Part shown: positions 31,401-37,593 of the stretch, one piece after another
Layout of the letters: each line of letters begins with the position of its first letter
How positions within the stretch are numbered: the first letter of the stretch is position 1
Assembly (NCBI GenBank): GCA_036489495.1
Contig: DASXFR010000036.1
Location: forward strand, 1-37,593
Length of the DNA stretch: 37,593 bases
Source of the DNA: DASZIT01 sp036489495
GTDB taxonomy: Bacteria > Actinomycetota > Acidimicrobiia > Acidimicrobiales > RAAP-2
Reading direction: 5' to 3'
Notes under the pieces: generated by a model
What the model saw: only the letters and a program-made list of their open reading frames with translations
The model's database searches: none
What the model was told of the DNA's origin: nothing
Program-made: the position numbers and the translations under genes

Positions 31401-33188
31401 GTGATTCCGACGACTGATCCTGACAACGCCGAGGACCGGCTCGGGCCGGGCGAGGGGATGGAGAGTGATGATCTCGCCACCTTGAGGCTCCGCGCCCAGG
31501 AGGCGGAAGAAGAGGTCACCCTGCTCCGGCGGCGCCTCCAGGAGAGCCCGCTGCGGGTCCAGACGTTGGAGGAGCGACTCCTCGAGACCAAGGGCCAGTT
31601 GGCCCAGGCCGTCTCCCAGAACGAGAAGCTCACCTTCACCCTCCAGACGGCCAAGGAGCACATCACCAATCTCCGCGAAGAGGTGGAGAAGCTCACCCAG
31701 CCTCCCGCCGCCTACGGGACCTTCCTCGGCACCAACGACGACGGTTCGGTCGACGTCTTCTCCGGGGGTCGGAAGATGCGGGTCTCGCTGCATCCGGAGA
31801 TCAGCCTCAGTGACCTCCAGCGCGGGGACGAGGTGGTCCTCAACGAATCGCTCAACGTGATCCTGGCCCGGGAAGGCGAGGGTTCCGGCGAGGTGGTGGT
31901 GCTCAAAGAGGTGCTCGACGGGGGCAAGCGGGCGCTGGTCTACTGCCGGGCCGACGAGGAGCGGGTGGTCGAGCTGGCCGACGCGCTGATCGGGGTGAAG
32001 CTCCGCTCCGGGGACACCGTGCTGATGGAGTCCCGGACCGGCCTGTTGGTGGAGAAGCTGGCCCGTCCCGAAGTCGAAGAGCTCGTCCTCGAGGAGGTGC
32101 CCGACGTCACCTACAACGACGTCGGCGGACTCGACGCCCAGATCGAGGCGATCACCGATGCCGTCGAGCTTCCCTATCTCCACCGCGAACTGTTCGCCGA
32201 GCACAAGCTGCCGGCGCCCAAGGGGATCCTGCTCTACGGCCCGCCCGGTTGCGGCAAGACGCTGATCGCCAAGGCGGTGGCCAACTCCCTGGCCAAGAAA
32301 GTCGCGCTGGTCACCGGCAACACCAACACCCGCAGCTACTTCTTGAACATCAAGGGCCCCGAACTGCTGAACAAGTATGTCGGGGAGACTGAGCGCCAGA
32401 TCCGCCTGGTCTTCCAACGGGCCCGGGAGAAGTCGGAGGAGGGAGTCCCGGTCATCGTCTTTTTCGACGAGATGGACTCGTTGTTCCGGACCCGGGGCAC
32501 CGGGATCAGCTCGGACATGGAGTCGACCATCGTGCCCCAGCTGTTGGCGGAGATCGACGGGGTGGAGACCCTGCGCGACGTCATCGTCATCGGGGCATCC
32601 AACCGCGAGGACCTGATCGACCCGGCCATCCTCCGGCCCGGACGGCTGGACGTCAAGATCCGCATCGAGCGGCCGAACGAGATCGCCGCCGCCCAGATCT
32701 TCGCCCGCTACCTGACTCCCGACCTCCCGCTGGACGCCGACGAGGTCAACACCCGGGGGGGCGGTGACCCGGCCAAGGCCACCCAGTCGATGATCGAGGC
32801 GACCGTCAACGAGATGTACCGGGAGGACGAAGAGAACCGGTTCCTCGAGGTGACCTACCAGAACGGGGACAAGGAGATCCTCTACTACCGGGACTTCTCC
32901 TCCGGCGCCATGATCGAGAACATCGTCCGCCGGGCCAAGAAGCTGGCCATCAAGCGGGCCATCGCCGGCACCGGCCGGGGCATCCGCACCGACGACCTCC
33001 TCGAATCGATCCGCCAGGAGTACAAGGAGAACGAGGATCTCCCCAACACCACCAACCCCGACGACTGGGCGAAGATCTCCGGAAAGAAGGGCGAGCGGAT
33101 CGTCTACATCCGCACGCTCATCAGCGAAGACCTGGGAACCAAGGGCGGCCGGTCCATCGAGCGGGTGGGCACCGGTCAGTATCTCTAG
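31401..33188 (+). CDS. arc: Proteasome-associated AAA ATPase ARC/Mpa
   Basis: 595 residues. It recruits pupylated proteins and unfolds them into the 20S core. Order: N-terminal coiled coil about 22-100, which binds Pup; two OB folds about 104-220; then the AAA domain with Walker A GPPGCGKTLIAKA (280-292), Walker B VIVFFDEMDSLF (351-362) and the sensor region GASNREDLIDPAILRPGRLD. The protein ends GQYL, the actinobacterial tail that docks into PrcA pockets. The GTG at 31401 gives an acidic lead-in of about 20 residues; ATG 31458 is an alternative start. It is followed 25 bases later by dop. Confidence 0.95.
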   Translation: MIPTTDPDNAEDRLGPGEGMESDDLATLRLRAQEAEEEVTLLRRRLQESPLRVQTLEERLLETKGQLAQAVSQNEKLTFTLQTAKEHITNLREEVEKLTQPPAAYGTFLGTNDDGSVDVFSGGRKMRVSLHPEISLSDLQRGDEVVLNESLNVILAREGEGSGEVVVLKEVLDGGKRALVYCRADEERVVELADALIGVKLRSGDTVLMESRTGLLVEKLARPEVEELVLEEVPDVTYNDVGGLDAQIEAITDAVELPYLHRELFAEHKLPAPKGILLYGPPGCGKTLIAKAVANSLAKKVALVTGNTNTRSYFLNIKGPELLNKYVGETERQIRLVFQRAREKSEEGVPVIVFFDEMDSLFRTRGTGISSDMESTIVPQLLAEIDGVETLRDVIVIGASNREDLIDPAILRPGRLDVKIRIERPNEIAAAQIFARYLTPDLPLDADEVNTRGGGDPAKATQSMIEATVNEMYREDEENRFLEVTYQNGDKEILYYRDFSSGAMIENIVRRAKKLAIKRAIAGTGRGIRTDDLLESIRQEYKENEDLPNTTNPDDWAKISGKKGERIVYIRTLISEDLGTKGGRSIERVGTGQYL

Positions 33189-33201
33189 GCCGAACTGAGG
33201 A

Positions 33202-33207
33202 TAGGGT
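33202..33207 (+). promoter_or_regulatory. Leaderless-type -10 box for dop-pup-prcB-prcA
   Basis: TAGGGT, six bases, then GTG 33214. It sits in the 25-base gap after arc, so the downstream genes may be transcribed both from here and by read-through. Confidence 0.5.
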
Positions 33208-33213
33208 CGGCGC

Positions 33214-34707
33214 GTGGCCATCCCCAAGGTCTGCGGCATCGAAACCGAGTACGGCATCCACGTCGAAAACGGCGACCCCAACCCGATCGCGGCTTCGTCG
33301 GTGCTCATCAATGCCTACGCCCAGGACATCGTCCGCCAGCAGACGGGTTGGGACTTCGAGGATGAGTCGCCCGGCAACGATGCCCGGGGATTCGCCCGCG
33401 AGGGTTCGATGCCGCCGGAGGTGGAGACCCACCTGCTGAACACCGTGCTCACCAACGGGGCCCGGTTCTACGTGGATCATGCCCACCCGGAGTTCTCCAC
33501 CCCGGAGTGTGCCGACGCCCTCGAGTGCGTCCGCTACGACCGGGCGGGGGAGCAGATCCTCATCCGCTCGATGATGGCCGCCAACGCCTCGGTGCCGGAC
33601 GGCCGCCGCTTCGTCGTCTACAAGAACAACTCCGACCGGAAAAGCAACTCCTACGGGACCCACGAGAACTATCTGATGGATCGGGCGGCGCCGTTCGACC
33701 GGATCATCTACGGGGTCACCCCGCACTTCGTCACCCGGGCCATCTACACCGGGGCCGGGAAGGTGGGATCGGAGACCTCCACCCACGAGGACCGGAAGGC
33801 CGACTTCCAGCTCACCCAGCGGGCGGAGTTCTTCGAGGAGCGGGTCGGCCTGGAGACCACCCTCAAGCGCCCGATCATCAATACCCGGGACGAGCCCCAC
33901 GCCGACCCCCACCGGTACCGGCGCCTCCACGTCATCGTGGGGGACGCCAACCTCGCCGAAGTCGCCTCCCTGCTCAAGGTGGGCACCACCTCGCTGGTGC
34001 TGGCCATGATCGAGGACAACGTCAGCGGCACCCGCGACCTGGATCTGGCCGACCCGGTGGCGGCCATGCACCAGGTGTCGTTCGACCGGACGCTGGCCCG
34101 ACCCCTGGAGATGTCCGACGGCTCCACCGCCACCGCCCTGGACATCCAGTGGGAGCTGTTCTCGTTGGCCCGCAAGTACGCCGACGACCTGGGGCTCGAC
34201 TGCATGGGGAATGAGGCGGTCGGCGAGGAGGTGCTCCGGCGCTGGGAGATGGTCCTCCAGGGGTTGGAGACCGATCCGATGTCGCTGTCCCGCCAACTCG
34301 ACTGGGTGGCGAAACTGCGGCTGCTGGAGGGGTACCGGGAGCGCCACGGGTGCGGGTGGGACGACCATCGGCTGGCCGCCATGGACCTCCAGTACCACGA
34401 TCTCCGGCCCGACCGGTCGCTGTTCCAGCGGCTGGACACCGAGAAGCTGGTGGCGGAGGAAGCGGTGATCAGCGCCATCACCGAGCCCCCCCGGAACACC
34501 CGGGCCTGGTTCCGGGGCCAATGCCTGACCAAATGGCCGGCGGAAGTGGTCACCGCCAACTGGGATTCGTTGGTCTTCGACCTCGGCACCGATCCGCTGC
34601 GGCGCGTCCCTATGATGGACCCCCTACGAGGCACGGCCGATCACGTGGACGAACTATTGCAGCAGAGTGCAACTCCGTCGGAGTTGTTGGATCGGCTGAG
34701 CAGCTAG
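33214..34707 (+). CDS. dop: Deamidase/depupylase of Pup
   Basis: 497 residues, glutamine-synthetase-like fold. It opens with CGIETEYGIHVENG (metal/ATP Glu10) and has the catalytic Asp88 in YVDHAHPEFSTPE. Between them is an insertion of about 25-40 residues (TGWDFEDESPGNDARG and on), the Dop loop that separates Dop from PafA. Later motifs: VVYKNNSDRKSNSYGTHENY and PIINTRDEPHADPHRYRRLH. Dop removes Pup from tagged proteins and, where Pup ends in Gln, deamidates it. The Pup encoded next ends in Glu, so here the main job should be depupylation. Confidence 0.95.
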   Translation: MAIPKVCGIETEYGIHVENGDPNPIAASSVLINAYAQDIVRQQTGWDFEDESPGNDARGFAREGSMPPEVETHLLNTVLTNGARFYVDHAHPEFSTPECADALECVRYDRAGEQILIRSMMAANASVPDGRRFVVYKNNSDRKSNSYGTHENYLMDRAAPFDRIIYGVTPHFVTRAIYTGAGKVGSETSTHEDRKADFQLTQRAEFFEERVGLETTLKRPIINTRDEPHADPHRYRRLHVIVGDANLAEVASLLKVGTTSLVLAMIEDNVSGTRDLDLADPVAAMHQVSFDRTLARPLEMSDGSTATALDIQWELFSLARKYADDLGLDCMGNEAVGEEVLRRWEMVLQGLETDPMSLSRQLDWVAKLRLLEGYRERHGCGWDDHRLAAMDLQYHDLRPDRSLFQRLDTEKLVAEEAVISAITEPPRNTRAWFRGQCLTKWPAEVVTANWDSLVFDLGTDPLRRVPMMDPLRGTADHVDELLQQSATPSELLDRLSS

Positions 34708-34719
34708 GGAGAGTGGCAG

Positions 34720-34920
34720 ATGGCTGAACGAGAAATGAAGAAGAAGACGAGTGGCACCGACCACGCCAAGGAAGAGGCGGTGGAGGAGGTTCCGGCCACA
34801 TCGGACAAGGGCGAGAAGCTGAAGGCCGAACTGGACGACCTCCTCGACGAGATCGACGAGGTGCTGGAGGACAACGCCGAGGAGTTCGTGCGCAACTACG
34901 TGCAGAAGGGCGGAGAGTAG
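34720..34920 (+). CDS. pup: Prokaryotic ubiquitin-like protein Pup
   Basis: 66 residues, very charged. The N-terminus is disordered (MAEREMKKKTSGTD); a central acidic helix (LKAELDDLLDEIDEVLEDNA) pairs with the ARC coiled coil, and the end is FVRNYVQKGGE. The C-terminal Glu is the residue that PafA links to substrate lysines. Since it is already Glu rather than Gln, no deamidation step is needed. A GGGAGAG ribosome site precedes the ATG by seven bases. It lies 12 bases after dop and 5 bases before prcB. Confidence 0.97.
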   Translation: MAEREMKKKTSGTDHAKEEAVEEVPATSDKGEKLKAELDDLLDEIDEVLEDNAEEFVRNYVQKGGE

Positions 34921-34925
34921 CCCCG

Positions 34926-35756
34926 GTGACGTTGCCGTTCTTCACCCCATTGGACGATCCGGGCCCGGATTTCGCCCGGCTCATCCGTCGTCTCCAGGTC
35001 CCGATGCCGGCCTTCGCCGTCGGTGGCCGGCCAGCGGGCGCCCCGGTCGCCGCCGCCCCGGGGATTCCGGACTACCGCCATGGCACCACCGTGGTCGCCC
35101 TCCGGTTCGCCGACGGGATCGTGATGGCCGGTGACCGGCGGGCCACCGAAGGCCACGCCATCGCCCACCGGGCGATGGAGAAGGTGTTCCCGGCCGACCG
35201 GTATTCGGCAGTGGCCATTGCCGGCGCCGCCGGCCCGGCCGTCGAGATGGTCAGGTTGTTCCAGACCCAGCTCGAGCATTACGAGAAGGTGGAAGGGGTG
35301 GTGCTCAGCCTGGAGGGGAAGGCCAACCAGCTGAGCAACATGGTCCGCGAGCACCTGCCCATGGCGATGCAGGGGCTGGCGGTGGTCCCGCTGTTCGCCG
35401 GCTACGACCTGGCCCGGGGAACCGGGCGGATCTTCACCTACGACGTGACCGGCGGCCACTACGAGGAGACGGAGCACAACGCCACCGGCTCGGGGGGGCG
35501 CGACGCCCGCACCACCATCAAACTCGGGTACCGGGTGGGCATGGCCCGGGACGACGCCGTCGAGCTGGCCATCCAGTCGCTCTACGAGGCCGCCGACGAG
35601 GATTCGGCCACCGGGGGACCCGATCTGGTGAGGGGGATCTACCCGCTGGTGGCCACCGTCACCGCCGACGGTTACCAGGAGGTCCCCGAAGACGACGTCG
35701 CCCTCCGGTTCGCCAACCTGATCGAGCGTCGACGAGCGGAGGGCCGCGACTCATGA
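34926..35756 (+). CDS. prcB: 20S proteasome beta subunit
   Basis: 276 residues. A 53-residue propeptide ends in PDYRHG; autocleavage exposes Thr54 (TTVVALRF) as the nucleophile. The other catalytic residues fall at the canonical spacing: Asp70 (equivalent to Asp17) in GDRRATEG and Lys86 (equivalent to Lys33) in AMEKVF. SGGRD occurs in the GSGGRDARTTIKLGY segment, holding the Ser-Asp pair near the active site. The GTG start follows pup closely, and the stop overlaps prcA (ATGA), which fits one-to-one assembly. Confidence 0.96.
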   Translation: MTLPFFTPLDDPGPDFARLIRRLQVPMPAFAVGGRPAGAPVAAAPGIPDYRHGTTVVALRFADGIVMAGDRRATEGHAIAHRAMEKVFPADRYSAVAIAGAAGPAVEMVRLFQTQLEHYEKVEGVVLSLEGKANQLSNMVREHLPMAMQGLAVVPLFAGYDLARGTGRIFTYDVTGGHYEETEHNATGSGGRDARTTIKLGYRVGMARDDAVELAIQSLYEAADEDSATGGPDLVRGIYPLVATVTADGYQEVPEDDVALRFANLIERRRAEGRDS

Positions 35757-36430
35757 CCATGCCGTACTACGTGGCCCCCGAGCAGGTGATGAAGGACCGG
35801 GCCGAGTACGCCCAGAAGGGCATCGCCCGGGGCCGGTCGCTGATCGCCAGCGTCTACGACCAGGGGATCGTGATCGTGGCCGAGAACCCGTCCCGCACCC
35901 TCCACAAGATCAGCGAGATCTACGACCGGATCGCCTTTGCCGGGGTGGGGAAGTACAACGAGTTCGATCAGCTGCGGGTGTCCGGGGTCCGACACGCCGA
36001 TACCAAGGGCTACGCCTACAGCCGGGAGGACGTCGACGCCCGGTCGCTGGCCAACCTCTACGCCCAGTACCTCGGGCAGGTCTTCACCCACGAGATGAAG
36101 CCGCTGGAGGTCGAGATCCTGGTGGCCGAGCTCGGCACCGATCAGCACCCGCATCAGCTGTACCACATCGCCTACGAGGGAACCATCACCGACGAGGACC
36201 GCTACGCGGTGCTGGGCGGGGAGACCGAGTCCATCGCCGAGAAGGTGGAGTCCGCCTGGACGGACAACTGGACGCTCTCCGCCGCGCTGCAGGCGGCGGT
36301 GGGGGCGCTGGCCGGGGAGGAACGGACCCTGGCCGGCCAGGACCTGGAGGTGGCGGTGCTGTCGGAGGGGAACGGCCGGCGGGCCTTCCACCGGATCCTG
36401 AACAGCGAGCTGGACGCCCTGCTGGCTTGA
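35753..36430 (+). CDS. prcA: 20S proteasome alpha subunit
   Basis: 225 residues. The N-terminal gate and H0 helix are MTMPYYVAPEQVMKDRAEYA and QKGIARGRSLIASVYDQGIV. The fold continues with KISEIYDRIAFAGVGKYNEF and YAYSREDVDARSLANLYAQ. It forms the outer rings of the core and gates entry; it has no catalytic Thr. The family's usual acidic C-terminal tail is absent: the protein stops at NSELDALLA. ATG overlaps the prcB stop by four bases. Confidence 0.95.
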   Translation: MTMPYYVAPEQVMKDRAEYAQKGIARGRSLIASVYDQGIVIVAENPSRTLHKISEIYDRIAFAGVGKYNEFDQLRVSGVRHADTKGYAYSREDVDARSLANLYAQYLGQVFTHEMKPLEVEILVAELGTDQHPHQLYHIAYEGTITDEDRYAVLGGETESIAEKVESAWTDNWTLSAALQAAVGALAGEERTLAGQDLEVAVLSEGNGRRAFHRILNSELDALLA

Positions 36431-36435
36431 GATCG

Positions 36436-36449
36436 GGGCCGACCGGCCC
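36436..36449 (+). terminator. Short GC hairpin after prcA
   Basis: GGGCC-GACC-GGCCC, a 5-bp stem and 4-base loop, in the 71-base gap between prcA and pafA. No T run. It could weaken read-through into pafA, which has its own -10 box. Confidence 0.3.
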
Positions 36450-36489
36450 TGGTGATCAGGCTCTCCGCGGGAATCGGGTGGCTGCAAGG

Positions 36490-36495
36490 TACCGT
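36490..36495 (+). promoter_or_regulatory. Leaderless-type -10 box for pafA
   Basis: TACCGT, six bases, then ATG 36502. It indicates separate control of the ligase gene from the dop-pup-prcBA unit. Confidence 0.5.
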
Positions 36496-36501
36496 GAGGG
36501 C

Positions 36502-37593
36502 ATGGACAAGCGCATCTTTGGCTTGGAGAACGAATACGGGGTCACCTGCACGCTGCGCGGGCAGCGCCGGCTGAGCCCCGACGAAGTCGCCCGCTACCTG
36601 TTCCGCCGGGTGGTCAGCTGGGGACGGTCGTCCAACGTCTTCCTCGAGAACGGGGCGCGCCTCTATCTCGACGTCGGCAGCCATCCGGAGTACGCCACCC
36701 CGGAATGCGACGACATCGCCGAGCTGGTGGTCCATGACAAGGCGGGGGAGTGGATCCTGTCGTCGCTGGTCGACGGGGCCGAGACCCGTCTGCAGGAGGA
36801 GGGCATCCGGGGCGACATCTACCTGTTCAAGAACAACACCGACTCGGCCGGCAATTCCTACGGCTGCCACGAGAACTATCTGACCAGCCGGCGGGACGAC
36901 TTCGCCCACTACACCGAGGTGCTGATCCCGTTTCTGGTCAGCCGCCAGATCTACGCCGGCGCCGGCAAAGTGCTCCAGACCGCCCGGGGGGCGGTGTTCT
37001 GCCTGAGCCAGCGGGCGGAGCACATCTGGGAGGGCGTCTCGTCGGCCACCACCCGGAGCCGGCCGATCATCAACACCCGGGACGAGCCGCACGCCGACGC
37101 CGAGAAGTACCGGCGGCTCCACGTGATCGTCGGCGACTCCAACATGAGCGAGTACGCCACCTTCCTGAAGGTGGGCACCACCAGCATCATGTTGCGGATG
37201 CTCGAGGACGCCGGCACCGTGCTGCCCGACCTCACCCTGGAGAACCCGATCCGGGCCATCCGGGAGATCAGTCACGACATCACCTGCCGCCGGACGGTGC
37301 GGCTGGCCAACGGGCGGGAGATGAGCGCGCTGGACATGCAGGCCGAGTACCTCCAGCGGGCGTTGAAGTACCGCGACCGGCAGGGTCTCTCACCCCAGGA
37401 GGACCGGGCCCTGGACATGTGGGAGCACTGTCTCAAGGGGCTGGGATCGGATCCGCTGTCGTTGCACCGGGAGTGCGACTGGGTGGCCAAGTACCGGTTG
37501 ATCGACAGCTACCGCCATCGGCACCGCCTCCCGCTCAACAGCCCGGCGGTGTCGCTGCTCGACCTCCAATACCACGATGTGGACCGCAGCCGG
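36502..37593 (+). CDS. pafA: Pup ligase PafA, C-terminus cut by window edge
   Basis: The first 364 codons of a protein normally about 450-480 residues. It is paralogous to Dop but lacks the Dop loop: FGLENEYGVTCTLRG (Glu9 region), then Asp57 in YLDVGSHPEYATPE as the catalytic base, FKNNTDSAGNSYGCHENYL, and PIINTRDEPHADAEKYRRLH. PafA activates the Pup C-terminal Glu with ATP and joins it to substrate lysines. ATG 36502 is set by the -10 box six bases upstream and by the immediate start of the fold. Confidence 0.96.
   Translation, partial: MDKRIFGLENEYGVTCTLRGQRRLSPDEVARYLFRRVVSWGRSSNVFLENGARLYLDVGSHPEYATPECDDIAELVVHDKAGEWILSSLVDGAETRLQEEGIRGDIYLFKNNTDSAGNSYGCHENYLTSRRDDFAHYTEVLIPFLVSRQIYAGAGKVLQTARGAVFCLSQRAEHIWEGVSSATTRSRPIINTRDEPHADAEKYRRLHVIVGDSNMSEYATFLKVGTTSIMLRMLEDAGTVLPDLTLENPIRAIREISHDITCRRTVRLANGREMSALDMQAEYLQRALKYRDRQGLSPQEDRALDMWEHCLKGLGSDPLSLHRECDWVAKYRLIDSYRHRHRLPLNSPAVSLLDLQYHDVDRSR

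Noticed and set aside
1..37593. CRISPR arrays, insertion sequences, prophage or integrase genes
   Set aside because: No regularly spaced repeats, transposase, integrase, capsid or terminase motifs were seen on either strand. The holin-like protein at 29181 has no phage neighbours.

Overview
The window is high-GC DNA whose gene content points to an actinobacterium. It carries mycothiol synthase (mshD), a full Pup-proteasome locus (ARC ATPase, dop, pup, prcB, prcA, pafA), menaquinone genes and a GroES-like paralog typical of Actinomycetota. Placement near the class Acidimicrobiia is an inference from gene order and general feel, not shown by any single marker. No rRNA, tRNA, CRISPR array, insertion sequence or prophage was found. 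The window looks like core chromosome, and both ends cut through genes (a FtsW/RodA-type gene at the left, pafA at the right).

Layout. 1-2148 (minus strand): a SEDS-family FtsW/RodA protein and an LPG-synthase-type membrane protein. 2190-7467 (plus): an AI-2E/PerM-type membrane protein, a dolichol-phosphate-mannose-synthase-like glycosyltransferase, an OmpR-type response regulator with its histidine kinase, and an alpha/beta hydrolase. 7511-10968 (minus): MaoC-like dehydratase, then a chain of a double-MerR regulator, menaquinone methyltransferase and isochorismate synthase with ATGA overlaps. 11078-14497: VIT/CCC1-type transporter (plus), mshD (minus) divergent from nth (plus), then a DUF1275 membrane protein (minus). 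14560-18205 (minus): fused isobutyryl-CoA mutase IcmF and a small helical protein. 18277-23484 (plus): hisD-hisC-hisB-hisH-hisA-hisF. 23714-27569 (plus): glyoxalase-fold protein, GroES paralog, hisI, trpE and ygfZ. 27586-28026 (minus): a second glyoxalase-fold protein. 28215-30816 (plus): a VC0807-type membrane protein, three small membrane or basic proteins and tRNA m1A58 methyltransferase TrmI. 30902-31138 (minus): a ferredoxin divergent from the Pup-proteasome genes, which fill 31401 to the end.

How the genes work together. The his genes cover the middle and late steps of histidine synthesis; hisG and hisE are absent here, and hisI lies 1.1 kb downstream, overlapping trpE. The Pup locus encodes tagging (PafA), tag removal (Dop), the tag (Pup, already ending in Glu), the unfoldase (ARC/Mpa, with a GQYL tail) and the 20S core (PrcB with propeptide, PrcA). 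MenF and MenG act at the start and end of menaquinone synthesis and are cotranscribed with a MerR-family regulator.

The strongest general signal outside genes is a repeated promoter layout. At least a dozen transcription units have a TAnnnT-like -10 box exactly 6 or 7 bases before an ATG or GTG start, which is the arrangement expected for leaderless mRNAs. Genes inside operons instead use overlaps or Shine-Dalgarno sites. This layout was used to choose several starts. I found no clearly undescribed multi-gene system. The most interesting items are the back-to-back mshD/nth promoters, the double-MerR menaquinone operon, the operator-like palindromes upstream of icmF and the ferredoxin, and the small membrane-protein cassette next to trmI.
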